Assembly (NCBI GenBank): GCA_016125375.1 | Contig: WGLU01000005.1 | Location: 1-64,000 of the forward strand | Length of the DNA stretch: 64,000 nt | Direction: 5' to 3' | Source of the DNA: Pseudomonadota bacterium | Lineage (GTDB): Bacteria > Pseudomonadota > Alphaproteobacteria > UBA1280 > RI-95 | Part shown: piece by piece, positions 27,582 through 38,015 of the stretch | Numbering within the stretch: position 1 is the first letter of the stretch | Layout of the letters: each line of letters begins with the position of its first letter | Notes under the pieces: model-generated | The model's database searches: none | Told to the model about the DNA's origin: nothing | Seen by the model: only the letters and a program-made list of their open reading frames with translations | Position numbers and translations under genes: made by a program

Positions 27582-28373
27582 ATGACATTCTGGCTCACAT
27601 CTCTGGCTGACGAGGCGCAGCACCATCCAGACAAGGAACTGGCCAAATGGGGCCGCGAAGTTGCCGTGGGGCATGCCAAGACGCTTGGCGAATACAAAGA
27701 TTATCTGACAGGTGCCACGCATGCGCACCAGACGTTCTTCCGGGGCGCCGAGGCAGAGGCACGTGCCGACAACGACACATTGCTCGCCGACAGTATGCAG
27801 GTATTTGCGGAAGCAGCCGCTAGCAAGGCACGTCTGTTCGATATGCTGGAGCAATATCCGCATCTGGACGAGAAAGGCCGTCAAGCCCTGAAGGACGAGC
27901 TTGCGCATGTCTATAAAACAGCAATTGCCGAGGCTGACCGCTGGAACACCATGAGCCGCGATGCCTATGATGAAACGCGCCAGTTGGCCTTACCAGCATT
28001 AAAGGAAGACCGCTTCCGTCAGGTATCAACGCCCATGCGGCAGGATCTGAGCAACGGTAAATATTTTGATCAGGAATACCGGCACGAGTTTGCCCGCCAT
28101 GTGAATGATGTGTGCACACAGGCGGTTGAGGTTGTCGACAGGGTGCACGACGATGGCGGTTGCTCCGGGGCAACCTACATTGGCGCACGCGAGTCATTGG
28201 ATAATGGAGGCCCATTGGAGGCATCGCTCCATTACTATGCCCGTCAGTTCTCGGTCCGGCAGATTGGCCTGATGGCGCGGGACGTAGACCAATTGCTGTC
28301 CCACAGTCAGGAACACGGCATCGAGGTGCCGTATATCCCAGCGCACAGGCATTCACGGGAGCGTGCCAGCTAG
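27582..28373 (+). CDS. Hypothetical alpha-helical protein
   Basis: 264 aa ORF from ATG at 27582. Confidence 0.65.
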   Translation: MTFWLTSLADEAQHHPDKELAKWGREVAVGHAKTLGEYKDYLTGATHAHQTFFRGAEAEARADNDTLLADSMQVFAEAAASKARLFDMLEQYPHLDEKGRQALKDELAHVYKTAIAEADRWNTMSRDAYDETRQLALPALKEDRFRQVSTPMRQDLSNGKYFDQEYRHEFARHVNDVCTQAVEVVDRVHDDGGCSGATYIGARESLDNGGPLEASLHYYARQFSVRQIGLMARDVDQLLSHSQEHGIEVPYIPAHRHSRERAS

Positions 28374-28436
28374 CCACTTGTTGCCATAGATACCTGAGCG
28401 GGGTCATACTGTCCTCAAAGTAACGGAGGATTGTTT

Positions 28437-29183
28437 ATGACCCCGCTTTTTATTGCAGGTCTTGTGGGCAGTGTACTGGTAACAGCGTTTTTGTCCGGCA
28501 TTTTCGGTATGGCCGGCGGGCTGATTCTGATGGGCATTCTGGCTGCGGTGTTGCCGGTCGGTGCGGCGATGATTCTGCACGGGGTGACACAGATGGCCTC
28601 CAACGGCTGGCGTTGCTGGGTCTGGCGGGAGCATATCCAGCTGGATGTGTTGCGCGGTTATCTGATATCCGCCCTGTCTTGCGTCGCGCTTTTTACCGCA
28701 GTTCACTTTACGCCGGATAAGGCCATCGTCTTTATTTTCCTCGGGCTGCTGCCATTTATTCCGTATGTTCTGCCGCCAAAACTGATGCCGGACGTGAGCA
28801 AGCCACTTGGGCCCTATGTGTGCGGATTTCTGGTCACCGCGTTACAGCTCACCGCCGGGGTATCCGGTGCCATGCTGGATGTCTTCTACGTGCGCAGTCC
28901 GCTAACCCGTCATCAGGTTGTAGCAACCAAGGCCTTTACCCAGACCATAGGTCACTTTCTTAAGCTTATCTACTTTGGCACGCTGGTGGACATGGGCGGG
29001 GATGTGTTCCTGCCGTGGTGGATTTACGCCGTGTGCATCGTGACAGCCATGACCGGGACTACACTGGCCAAGGGCGTGCTGCACCGTATGGATGACAAGC
29101 AGTTCCGCCGCTGGAGCCAGTGGGTTCTAAATGGTATCGGGCTGGTTTACCTAGCCAAAGCCGCCACAATGCTTGTGCGTTAA
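28437..29183 (+). CDS. TauE/SafE-family permease
   Basis: GLVGSVLVTAFLSGIFGMAGGLILMGILAAVLPVGAAMILHGVTQMASN. Confidence 0.85.
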   Translation: MTPLFIAGLVGSVLVTAFLSGIFGMAGGLILMGILAAVLPVGAAMILHGVTQMASNGWRCWVWREHIQLDVLRGYLISALSCVALFTAVHFTPDKAIVFIFLGLLPFIPYVLPPKLMPDVSKPLGPYVCGFLVTALQLTAGVSGAMLDVFYVRSPLTRHQVVATKAFTQTIGHFLKLIYFGTLVDMGGDVFLPWWIYAVCIVTAMTGTTLAKGVLHRMDDKQFRRWSQWVLNGIGLVYLAKAATMLVR

Positions 29184-30433
29184 GCCTTGGTGGGCTTGTC
29201 TGCTTTCGGGATCATGCGCCCAATCGTGACACCCTGTACCAGAATCGAGAAGGCAACCACAACGTATGTCATGGTCAGGATGACCTCACGTTCCTGACTT
29301 GGCGGCAGGGACAAAGCCATCGCAACCGACAGGCCGCCGCGCAGACCGCCCCATGTCAGGACAGTAAAGGCGCCTTTGCTGAACTTGCGGCCGCCCATCT
29401 TGAGCAGCGACATGGTTACACCCACAGCCAGCGCGCGGGAGAGCAGTACAACCGGCACGGCCAGCAGGCCCGCGTACAGGTAAGCACCCTGAATGTTAAC
29501 GACCAGAATCTCCAGTCCGATAAGGACGAAGAGGGAGGCAACCAGAATCTCGTCCACCAGCTCCCAGAAGGTATCGATGTGGCGGCGCGTGGTTTCGGAC
29601 ATGGCGTATTGGCGGCCATGGTTCCCAATCAACAGGCCCGTGACGACAATGGCAATCGGGCCGGAGGTATGCAGTGCCAGTGCAAGGCTGTAGCCGCCCA
29701 GTACAAGGGCAAGAGTCACCAGAATTTCCACAGAGTAGTTATCAATACGGCGCAGAACTTCAAAGCCTATCCAGCCGATAACCAAACCCAGCAGAATACC
29801 GCCACCAGCTTCAAGCAGGAGCATTTCGCTGATGTGGCTGAATGTAGGAGCCTGCTCACCTGTAGCAATGCCCAGAATGACCAGGAACACAACAACGCCC
29901 ACGCCGTCATTGAACAGGGACTCGCAGGATACTTTTGTTTCCAGCGATTTGGCGGTGCCTACCCGTTTCATAATGGACAATACGGCAATCGGGTCGGTGG
30001 GCGAAATCAGTGCGCCGAACAGAAGGCAGTACATCAGCGGAATCTCAATGCCCAGATGGCTCAGGGCGTAGTGGCTGCTGTAGCCGACAAAGAATGTTGA
30101 AATAACGACACCGAGAGTCGCGAGCAAAGTGACAACAGCCCGCTGTTCCAACAGGTCGCGCAGGTTTATGTGCAAGGCGCCTGCGAAAAGCAGGGCGCTT
30201 AGCATGCCGTCCATGAGCACCTTGTTGAAGTCGATTTTATTGAGGATATTGGTCGCCCAGAAGAACAGGTTCTCGTCATAACCCATGTTGTTGGCGAGCA
30301 GAATGACCATGGAGCAGAGCATGGAAATCAGCATCAGGCCGATTGTGGTAGGCAGGCGGATAAACCAATGGTTGATAACCGCAAAAGTGGCCACCAGTGT
30401 CATGAGAATCGCAAGAATATCGAAAGCGTCCAT
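29180..30433 (-). CDS. CPA1-type Na+/H+ antiporter (NhaP-like)
   Basis: GALISPTDPIAVLSIMKRVG; CESLFNDGVGVVVFLVIL; TWGGLRGGLSVAMALSLP. Confidence 0.92.
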   Translation of the reverse strand: MDAFDILAILMTLVATFAVINHWFIRLPTTIGLMLISMLCSMVILLANNMGYDENLFFWATNILNKIDFNKVLMDGMLSALLFAGALHINLRDLLEQRAVVTLLATLGVVISTFFVGYSSHYALSHLGIEIPLMYCLLFGALISPTDPIAVLSIMKRVGTAKSLETKVSCESLFNDGVGVVVFLVILGIATGEQAPTFSHISEMLLLEAGGGILLGLVIGWIGFEVLRRIDNYSVEILVTLALVLGGYSLALALHTSGPIAIVVTGLLIGNHGRQYAMSETTRRHIDTFWELVDEILVASLFVLIGLEILVVNIQGAYLYAGLLAVPVVLLSRALAVGVTMSLLKMGGRKFSKGAFTVLTWGGLRGGLSVAMALSLPPSQEREVILTMTYVVVAFSILVQGVTIGRMIPKADKPTKA

Positions 30434-30585
30434 CAGGCAGAAAGTCCTTTTGTCTTTTATGAGGGCCATTGTTGCCTTTCGGGGCAGGGAGCGCAATAAA
30501 AAAGCACTTTAATTGGGGTTGAAATATACCTTGAAAAGGCGTAGTAACTATGCCCGTTATGCAAGAGAACCAGAGGTGACGAAGA

Positions 30586-30978
30586 ATGTACAAGCAGGTG
30601 TCCGACTCGATAGAAATCGCGGTCCTGCCGGAGTATCTGGAAGAGCACTCCGACCCGGAAGCCCAACACTTTGTCTGGGGTTACACCATCCATATCCGCA
30701 ACCTTGGCAAGCAAAGCGTACAGCTGCTCAACCGGCACTGGAAGATTGTTGATGCGCAGGGGCGCGTTGAAGAGGTTCATGGTGCGGGCGTTGTAGGTGA
30801 ACAGCCGACATTGCGCCCTGGTGAAGAGTTCGCCTACAGCAGCCATACAGTGCTGCGTACGCCCTCCGGCTTTATGGCAGGAAGTTATGATCTGATAGAC
30901 GCAAGGGGAACATCGGTGCAGGCCGAGATTCCGGCATTCTCGCTTGATTGCCCTGATGACATTATCACCATCAACTAG
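30586..30978 (+). CDS. apaG: ApaG protein
   Basis: HFVWGYTIHIRNLGKQSVQLLNRHWKIVDAQGRVEEVHGAGVVGEQPTLRPGEEFAYSS. Confidence 0.94.
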   Translation: MYKQVSDSIEIAVLPEYLEEHSDPEAQHFVWGYTIHIRNLGKQSVQLLNRHWKIVDAQGRVEEVHGAGVVGEQPTLRPGEEFAYSSHTVLRTPSGFMAGSYDLIDARGTSVQAEIPAFSLDCPDDIITIN

Positions 30979-30980
30979 TA

Positions 30981-31007
30981 ACAAACCCCGCCGATAGCGG
31001 GGTTTGT
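30981..31007. terminator. Bidirectional terminator
   Basis: acaaaccccgc-cgata-gcggggtttgt. Confidence 0.85.
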
Positions 31008-31020
31008 CATTTCATACGGC

Positions 31021-31293
31021 CTATTTGCCTAGCAGCCGTTGAGCCTGTTTCACTCCAAACCGCACAGCAGCCTTGGCATCGTCCAGCTCGCCACCAATGC
31101 CGCCGCGCTGGCCCTGCATGGCAGCAATCTTCTTGTCCGTATTGTAATTGCTCAAGGCGTAAATTGCCCACAGTGCGGCGGGCAGCCAGCCGACCATCGT
31201 AATTTGCAGGACAAGGCAAATGATCGCAGCAAGGGGGCGTCCGATTGTTAGGAACAGGACGGGCGGAAGAAATATTGCGAGCAACAAACGCAT
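31021..31293 (-). CDS. YqaE/Pmp3-family small membrane protein
   Basis: LLAIFLPPVLFLTIGRPLAAIICLVLQITMVGWLPAALWAIYAL. Confidence 0.88.
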   Translation of the reverse strand: MRLLLAIFLPPVLFLTIGRPLAAIICLVLQITMVGWLPAALWAIYALSNYNTDKKIAAMQGQRGGIGGELDDAKAAVRFGVKQAQRLLGK

Positions 31294-31326
31294 GGGGCGT
31301 GGTATCTCCTGAAGTTGATGATTTTT

Positions 31327-32562
31327 TTATTCAGTATAGTCCAAATCTTTATGAATGGTCTCGTTCAGGCGCCAAAGGGCAATGGCTGAAACAGCAAACA
31401 CAACAACCCCAACGATAATGGCGGCGTGATTAATGGCAATGCCTGTTGCCTTGAGCGCACCGAATGCAGCGGTCATTGGCACAACGGAACCGCGGACAAA
31501 ATTGGGGACCGTGGTTGCAGCTGTCGCGCGGATGTTTGTGCCAAACTGTTCCGCTGCAATGGTGACAAAGACCGCCCAATAACCTGCGCCAAAGCCCATC
31601 ATCAGACACATGGTGTAATACCATGTCGCACTCATCCCCGGGATGGTGAGGTAAATCAGGCAGGCTGTTGCCGTAAATGCCATGAATACGGCGACGATCT
31701 TGCGGCGGCTCTGGAGCATCTGGCTACCAAAACCGCTGATGAAGTCGCCAAAGATAAGACCTGTGTAGCACAACATGACAGCGTTACCGGCAGAAAGTTC
31801 CGCATCAGCCCCCATCAGTTTGCCCAGTTCTGGTGCCAGAAAAATAGGCAGGGCTGCCACATACCAGATAGGCACACCAATCAGGATGCAGCTCAGGTAA
31901 CGGCTGAAACGCTGCCATGATGAAAACAGTAGTAAAAAGTTACCCCGGCCAACGGTATGGGCTGCCTTAACGGCATCAAACATGCCGGATTCCATGACTT
32001 TCAGGCGCAGGACCAGTAGGGAAAGACCCATAACGCCGCCGGCAATATAGGCCGTATGCCAGTCTGCATATCGGGCAATCATGCCTGCGGCAATAGCACC
32101 GGACACACCCACGCTTGCGACAATTGCAGTGCTCAGGCCACGCTTGTCCCGTGGAATGACCTCGCTCACCAGCGTAATACCGGCACCGAGTTCCCCAGCC
32201 AAGCCCACCCCGGCCAGGAAGCGCAGAACCGCATAAGATGTCACGTCTGTAACATAGGCGTTGGCAATGTTGGCGATGGAATAGGTAATGATGGAGCCAA
32301 AAAGGACACTCAAGCGGCCCTTACGGTCCCCCATAATACCCCACAGGATGCCGCCCAGCAGCATACCGATCATCTGCATGTTCAGCAGGTGCAGACCCAC
32401 ATCAGCCAGTTGCGACTCGGGCACCCCGATATCCAGCAGACTTGCACGGCGCACGATACCAAAAAGCACAATGTCGTAAATATCTACAAAGTACCCGAGC
32501 GCGGCCACAATCACAGCGGCGTTTAAAACGTCACGGCTGCACATCTGCTTGAGGGTGTTCAT
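31327..32562 (-). CDS. MFS transporter
   Basis: GIMGDRKGRLSVLFGSIITYSIAN; RFLAGVGLAGELGAGITLVSEVIPRDKRG. Confidence 0.9.
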   Translation of the reverse strand: MNTLKQMCSRDVLNAAVIVAALGYFVDIYDIVLFGIVRRASLLDIGVPESQLADVGLHLLNMQMIGMLLGGILWGIMGDRKGRLSVLFGSIITYSIANIANAYVTDVTSYAVLRFLAGVGLAGELGAGITLVSEVIPRDKRGLSTAIVASVGVSGAIAAGMIARYADWHTAYIAGGVMGLSLLVLRLKVMESGMFDAVKAAHTVGRGNFLLLFSSWQRFSRYLSCILIGVPIWYVAALPIFLAPELGKLMGADAELSAGNAVMLCYTGLIFGDFISGFGSQMLQSRRKIVAVFMAFTATACLIYLTIPGMSATWYYTMCLMMGFGAGYWAVFVTIAAEQFGTNIRATAATTVPNFVRGSVVPMTAAFGALKATGIAINHAAIIVGVVVFAVSAIALWRLNETIHKDLDYTE

Positions 32563-32699
32563 CTTTTCCTATCATCCTTTCCATAAAAAGTGGGCTTTTA
32601 TAGCATTGTGCGGGTCACGGGGACAAGGGGTTTATCCCTGCTGGTCTGGCAGGGGTGAATCGGCTAAGATAGTGCGCGCAAAACAAATTGGGGTCGCTT

Positions 32700-33263
32700 A
32701 TGGCGCATCCGCAACACCAGCCAACGGAACATGAAACGCTCGACGTGCTGATGCGCCGTGCGCTGGCAGGTGATAATGCCGCCTATGCGCTGGCATTAAC
32801 ACAGATGGCGCGCCTTGCCCGTGCTGTTGTAGGTGCCAAAATCCAACATCCCGAAACACAGGAAGATGTTGTGCAGGACATCCTGCTCAGCGTGCATCAG
32901 GCCCGCCATACGTGGGATGGGGAGCGTCCGTTCAAGCCCTGGTTTTACGCCATTGCCCTCTACCGCATGCTGGATAGTCTGCGCAGCCACTACCGCAACC
33001 GTGAAGACACGCTGGATGATCCGGCGCTGTTTGATACTTTTGCCGCTCCTGTAACCGAAACGGGGGGGATAAGCGAATCGCTGGATAGAGCGCTGAAGAG
33101 CCTGCCGGAACGTCAGCGGCAAATTGTCATGCTGATGAAGGTGCAAGGGTTTAGTGCGCAGGAGGTAGCAGTACGGCTGGGGATGAGTGTTTCTGCCGTT
33201 AAAGTAGCGGCACACAGGGCCTATAAACAGCTCCGTGACGTACTGGAGAGTGAAGATGAGTAA
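32700..33263 (+). CDS. ECF-type RNA polymerase sigma factor
   Basis: QEDVVQDILLSVHQARHTWDGERPFKPWFYAIALYRMLDSLR; LPERQRQIVMLMKVQGFSAQEVAVRLGMSVSAVKVAAHRAYKQL. Confidence 0.93.
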   Translation: MAHPQHQPTEHETLDVLMRRALAGDNAAYALALTQMARLARAVVGAKIQHPETQEDVVQDILLSVHQARHTWDGERPFKPWFYAIALYRMLDSLRSHYRNREDTLDDPALFDTFAAPVTETGGISESLDRALKSLPERQRQIVMLMKVQGFSAQEVAVRLGMSVSAVKVAAHRAYKQLRDVLESEDE

Positions 33264-33900
33264 GAAGAACACCCAGAACCTGATTCAGCAGCTGGCTGCA
33301 CAGTCAGATGCGCCTGTGCGCAAAATGCGGCATCCTGCTGTTGTCGGCGCTTTCCTGTCGGTCTTCTCAGGGCTGTTTGTTATGTCCAGCGTCGCGTTGC
33401 TGGGCATGCGCACAGATATTGCCGCCATGCTCCACATGCCGCTTTTTGGTCTGGAGGTGATACTTGCGCTGCTGACCGGTGTGTTCGGCATGTTTGCCGC
33501 CAACTGGCTGGCGATACCTGATATGCGCCAGCAAAGATGGGTCTGCTGGTTGCCGTTCATTACATTTGCCGGTTTGACAGCGATTATTCTGCGTCGTTAC
33601 TTCGTCATGCCAACGGATGCCTTTACGCCAATCGGTATTGGGCACTGTTTCCCGGCAGTCGTGCTGGTGGCTATGGTACCGGCTATTGTGCTGGTTATCC
33701 ATATGCGGCGCATGGCGACCGTACATGGCAGACTGGCAGCCGTGGTTGCGTTTCTCTCGGCATTGAGTTTTGGCTATATCCCTGCGCGGGTCATGTGTCC
33801 TGTGGACGAGTTTTCGCACCTGTTAACCAACCATTTGGGGCCGCTGTTGCTGGCCATCCCGTTGGGTATGTTCCTCGGTTACCGCTTGTTTCGCTGGTAA
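33256..33900 (+). CDS. NrsF-like (DUF1109) six-TM anti-sigma factor
   Basis: 8 bp overlap with sigma gene; multi-TM; GIGHCFPA and RVMCPVDEFSHLLTNHLGPLL conserved-type motifs. Confidence 0.85.
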   Translation: MSKKNTQNLIQQLAAQSDAPVRKMRHPAVVGAFLSVFSGLFVMSSVALLGMRTDIAAMLHMPLFGLEVILALLTGVFGMFAANWLAIPDMRQQRWVCWLPFITFAGLTAIILRRYFVMPTDAFTPIGIGHCFPAVVLVAMVPAIVLVIHMRRMATVHGRLAAVVAFLSALSFGYIPARVMCPVDEFSHLLTNHLGPLLLAIPLGMFLGYRLFRW

Positions 33901-34400
33901 TGGGCGAGGAGTGTGCCGCGCTCGTTGAGTTGCTTGATGCTGACAAGACTGAGCTCGGATGGTAGTTCCAATCCACCAAAAAGGCTGATCCCGCTGCCAA
34001 AATAAATCGGCTCAATGGTCTGATAGACCTCATCCACCAGCCCTGCATTCATGCATGTACTGTAGACTTGGGCCCCGCCGAGCACGGCAATCTGCTGGGC
34101 GCCTGAATGTGCGACCAGATCGGCAAGGGGCGTATGGGCCGGGTTGACAAGGGTGAGGGTGTCATGGACCTTCTGCGGCGCAGTCACTTTGCCTGTCAGG
34201 CACAGGCATGGGTATTTGCGCATTTCTTCCTCATGCAGGTCGTAGCTGGCGCGGCCAATGATGCTGAGGTCCATCTGCCCCATCATGGCCAGAAAGTGCC
34301 GCTGGTCTTCCTTGCTGCTCCAGCTGAAAGAGTGCTGATCCGCATTACGGGCAATAAAACCGTCCGCGCTGGTTACAGCAAGCAGAATGAAGCGGGCCAT
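33879..34400 (-). CDS. DHFR/RibD C-terminal-domain reductase
   Basis: LLAVTSADGFIARN...SIIGRASYDL...IAVLGGAQVYSTCMNAGLVDEVYQTIEPIYFGSGISLF. Confidence 0.88.
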   Translation of the reverse strand: MARFILLAVTSADGFIARNADQHSFSWSSKEDQRHFLAMMGQMDLSIIGRASYDLHEEEMRKYPCLCLTGKVTAPQKVHDTLTLVNPAHTPLADLVAHSGAQQIAVLGGAQVYSTCMNAGLVDEVYQTIEPIYFGSGISLFGGLELPSELSLVSIKQLNERGTLLAHYQRNKR

Positions 34401-34403
34401 GGG

Positions 34404-35399
34404 TTAGTGGCCGCCGTCTGCTTTCTCTGCCGCTTCGCGGGCGATTTTTTCCATTTTGTTTTCTTTGTCGACCAACACTTCAAAGTAGCCGACAACACGG
34501 TTTTTCTGGCGCTCCAGCTGGACAACGCCATAAATATCCGTCATCAGCTGGCGGCGCAGAATGTTGATAGCGGTTTCGGTCGTATCACCGTTCAGCATGA
34601 CGCGGTTGATAACGGCATCGAGTGCGCCTTTAGGATCGTTGGCGTGGATGGTTGCCATAGAGCCTGCGTGACCCGTGTTAATGGCCGAACAGAAGGTGAA
34701 AGCGTTCTCTTTACGGATCTCGCCCAGCAGAATACGGTCAGGGCGCATACGCAGACAGGCGTTCAGCAGGTCGGTTACCCCGCCGGACGTTGTGCCGTCT
34801 GCCTTGGTGAACTCACCAAAAACAAGGGGAACCCAGTTTTCGTGCGGGACGCGCAACTCGCGAACGTCCTCCAGCGTAATCAGACGCTCGTCTTCCGGGA
34901 TGTACTGGATGAGGGCATTCATAAAAGTGGTTTTACCCGAACCCGTACCGCCGGATATAAGCAGGGTCTTGCGGCGTTTAACTGCATCGATAACGGCTTT
35001 TTTGTCTTCTTCCGGGAAAACGAAGTCATCCAGAGTCAGGGGGCGCTCCTTGTGCAGACGCAAGGTCATGGAGAACTTTTTGTCATTCTGCTTGCCACCC
35101 ACGAACTGGGCACGATGCCCGCCGGGAAAACGGATGGAGACGATCGGGTTAAGCGTGTCGTACTTCTGACCTGTTTTGGCAGCCAGCAAACGCAGAACGT
35201 TTAGCAGGGTTTCAAAGTCCAGAACTGGGTCGTCGACAAAGCTCCAGTCGCCGTTGTAGTCCTCAAAGCCGATGCGACCCGGCTGGTTGATGACAATTTC
35301 CTTAAGGTTGGCAATCTTTTCCGGTGTCATGTACTTGAGAATAGGCTCCATCACCTCTTTCTCGCGTGGGCTAAAGACGTAATCGTTTTCGACGGCCAT
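34404..35399 (-). CDS. VirB11-like secretion/conjugation ATPase (orphan in window)
   Basis: LLISGGTGSGKTTFMNALI; TLEDVREL; LRMRPDRILLGEIR; NTGHAGSMATIHAND. Confidence 0.9.
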   Translation of the reverse strand: MAVENDYVFSPREKEVMEPILKYMTPEKIANLKEIVINQPGRIGFEDYNGDWSFVDDPVLDFETLLNVLRLLAAKTGQKYDTLNPIVSIRFPGGHRAQFVGGKQNDKKFSMTLRLHKERPLTLDDFVFPEEDKKAVIDAVKRRKTLLISGGTGSGKTTFMNALIQYIPEDERLITLEDVRELRVPHENWVPLVFGEFTKADGTTSGGVTDLLNACLRMRPDRILLGEIRKENAFTFCSAINTGHAGSMATIHANDPKGALDAVINRVMLNGDTTETAINILRRQLMTDIYGVVQLERQKNRVVGYFEVLVDKENKMEKIAREAAEKADGGH

Positions 35400-35491
35400 A
35401 GGCTTCTCCGGCGCTAATAACATTATTTGTATTTTGTTAATAGCTTATCGTCTTTTACGCCAAAACGCACGCACCGATTCCTGACCTTTCG

Positions 35492-35944
35492 TTAATGACG
35501 GCTGCCGCCCATCGGCCATTCAGCCAGAACAACCGGCAACTCGTTCAGACGCTCGATTTGAACGTCGGTGATGCCTTCCACAGCCGGGTAGCCGAGGCTC
35601 ACATAAACAGCGCGTCGGCCTTGCATGGCTTTGCCGTTGCGGATGATTTGCGAGAAGGGTTGGATTTCCTGCGCATCACCAAAGAATACGACAACATCAA
35701 AGCTGAAGGCATCGCTGAGCATCAGGCAGTCATAGGCATTGTCACAGAAGGTCAAGTGCATATGGTGGCGTGCTTTCAGCCGTGCAATCTGGCGCTGTGT
35801 AAAGCTATTGGCAGGAGCCACGGCCAGCACTTGTACAAGCTTGGGACGCTTGATGGCACTACCTTGTCCCGATTTGGAACGTTTTTGTGTACCAAAAATG
35901 GTTTTGTTTTCAGTGGTTTTAACTTGAAAGCCTTTGGTTTGCAT
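35492..35944 (-). CDS. Hypothetical protein
   Basis: 150 aa ORF from ATG at 35944 with SD aaagga. Confidence 0.65.
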   Translation of the reverse strand: MQTKGFQVKTTENKTIFGTQKRSKSGQGSAIKRPKLVQVLAVAPANSFTQRQIARLKARHHMHLTFCDNAYDCLMLSDAFSFDVVVFFGDAQEIQPFSQIIRNGKAMQGRRAVYVSLGYPAVEGITDVQIERLNELPVVLAEWPMGGSRH

Positions 35945-36038
35945 GGGTTTATCCTTTCTGTTGTGGGTTTTTCCACAACAATAAAGCCGCAAGACGGATG
36001 CCATGCGGCCAAAAGGATAAAAAATCAAAAGGGGTAGG

Positions 36039-37031
36039 TTAGGCGGGGTCCCGTGGGATTTCGAAGTAGGTGTACTGCTCTTTCTCGTCTGCTTTGAAGG
36101 CGACATTACCGACTTCAAGCGGACGCCCTGTATTGGGGTCAACAATCACAAATGTGTTGTCGTAAACCTTCAACGTGTAGTCCGTATCCCGCGGCTGGAT
36201 GGCCAGGCCGATATAGATACGGTCTTTCAGATTAAGTGTAATCATACGCATCTGCGGGTAGAGCGCACGCATAATGGCACCGTAGACAGCTGCTTTGCTG
36301 GCGTAGCTTCCCCTGTTCAGGGTCATGGTGCTCAGTGGCAGGGTAAAACGCGTAAAGCCCTTCTTGGGCGAGGGGATGGTCTGTACCAGTCCGGCTACAA
36401 AGTTGGCCATGCTGCGGTCACTGGCCGTACCGACTTTTTTGTTCAGTTCGGGTACCAGAGGTGTAAAAAACTTGGCATATTCGTGTGATACACGGGCAAC
36501 GTCGGGCACCAATTGGTCGTAGGGCCCCATTGTGACCATGTTTTCCTGCATATACTCGTACATGGTACGCTGGCGCAGATTCTCGAGCGCCGCAACCATC
36601 CGGTCACGTTCGCCCTGTGTTTTAAAGTTACCGTAGACTACCAATCTGTCCGCATCGTCAAACTGAACTTCCAGCCCCATGCGGTGCTTGTAGCCCTTGG
36701 CGTAACGCTGGATAGCCATGTGCACCCGTTTGCGCATGTGTTCGATGCCAGACTGGTCAAAATCAAGGGCGGAGGCCAGCACGTTTTCTTTCGGCATGAC
36801 AAAGCTCAGATTCTGGTCCGTATCGTACTGGTCTTTCCATTGGTACGTATAGGTGACGGTTTCCTCACCCGGGTCCATTTTGAAATCGGTTTGCTGGGCT
36901 TGTGCGCTGGCGGCACCGAAAAAGAACCCGGCAGACAGGGCGAGGGTACCGAGGATGGCAAAGTGTGTGCTGCGTTTTCTAATCACGCGCGACCTCTTGT
37001 TCTTCCTTACGGGATTCTTATGGTGTCGCAC
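36039..37031 (-). CDS. Secreted hypothetical protein
   Basis: 330 aa, basic N-terminus then FAILGTLALSAGFFFGAASAQAQ signal. Confidence 0.7.
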   Translation of the reverse strand: MRHHKNPVRKNKRSRVIRKRSTHFAILGTLALSAGFFFGAASAQAQQTDFKMDPGEETVTYTYQWKDQYDTDQNLSFVMPKENVLASALDFDQSGIEHMRKRVHMAIQRYAKGYKHRMGLEVQFDDADRLVVYGNFKTQGERDRMVAALENLRQRTMYEYMQENMVTMGPYDQLVPDVARVSHEYAKFFTPLVPELNKKVGTASDRSMANFVAGLVQTIPSPKKGFTRFTLPLSTMTLNRGSYASKAAVYGAIMRALYPQMRMITLNLKDRIYIGLAIQPRDTDYTLKVYDNTFVIVDPNTGRPLEVGNVAFKADEKEQYTYFEIPRDPA

Positions 37032-37091
37032 ATTAACGTCCCGCTATCAGTTTAAAGTATGTCTGATAACGGGATGGAAATCAAAGCAAAC

Positions 37092-37991
37092 TCACGGCCG
37101 TTTTTTAGGCTTGAAGGTTTTATGGCGTCGTTCAATGAACTTGAATATCTCTGTCGCCACATCAATTCCTGTAGATCTTTCAATGCCTTCCAGACCAGGA
37201 GAGGAGTTGACCTCCAGCACGACAGGGCCTTTGTTGGAGCGCATCAGGTCAACACCGGCTACGCTCAGCCCCATAACCTTGGCGGCTTTTTCCGCAGTCT
37301 GTTTTTCCTCCGGCGTCAGGCGTACATTGTGGGCAGTGCCGCCACGGTGCAGATTGGAGCGGAAATCACCGGCGGCCGCGCGGCGTTCCATGGCTGCAAT
37401 CACTTTGCCGTCAACAACAAAGCACCGCAGGTCAGATGCATTGGCCTCTTTAACGAATTCTTGTACCAGAATGTTTGCGTTGATGCCCATGAAGGCCTCG
37501 ATCATACCCTCGGCGCTTTTCTTGCTTTCGGCCAGTACCACGCCGATGCCCTGTGTGCCCTCAAGCAGTTTAATCACGTAGGGTGAGGCACCAATCATGT
37601 TCAACAGGTCCGGAATATCGTCCGGGTAGTGGGCAAAGCCGGTCATCGGCAGGCCGATGCCCTTACGGGACAGGAGTTGCAGGGAGCGCAGCTTGTCGCG
37701 GCTGCGGGAAATCGCAACAGATTCGTTCACCGGCATCACGCCCATCATCTCGAACTGACGCAGCACTGCCGTACCGTAAAAAGATACCGATGCCCCGATA
37801 CGCGGAATCACTGCATCGTAGCCGTCCAGTGTTTTGCCTTTGTAGTGGATGCTCGGGTTATCGGTAGCAATACTCATGTAGCACTGCAAGGTATTGATAA
37901 CGTGAACGGTATGGCCGCGCTCTTTACCGGCCTGCAAGAGGCGCTTGGTGGAATAGAGTTTGGGATTGCGCGACAGCAGGGCAATTTTCAT
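37092..37991 (-). CDS. rimK: RimK-type alpha-L-glutamate ligase
   Basis: [39 protein letters not shown]...[18 protein letters not shown]...[14 protein letters not shown]. Confidence 0.94.
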   Translation of the reverse strand: MKIALLSRNPKLYSTKRLLQAGKERGHTVHVINTLQCYMSIATDNPSIHYKGKTLDGYDAVIPRIGASVSFYGTAVLRQFEMMGVMPVNESVAISRSRDKLRSLQLLSRKGIGLPMTGFAHYPDDIPDLLNMIGASPYVIKLLEGTQGIGVVLAESKKSAEGMIEAFMGINANILVQEFVKEANASDLRCFVVDGKVIAAMERRAAAGDFRSNLHRGGTAHNVRLTPEEKQTAEKAAKVMGLSVAGVDLMRSNKGPVVLEVNSSPGLEGIERSTGIDVATEIFKFIERRHKTFKPKKRP

Positions 37992-38015
37992 TTATGGCAA
38001 CAGCCTTTTTAGGGG

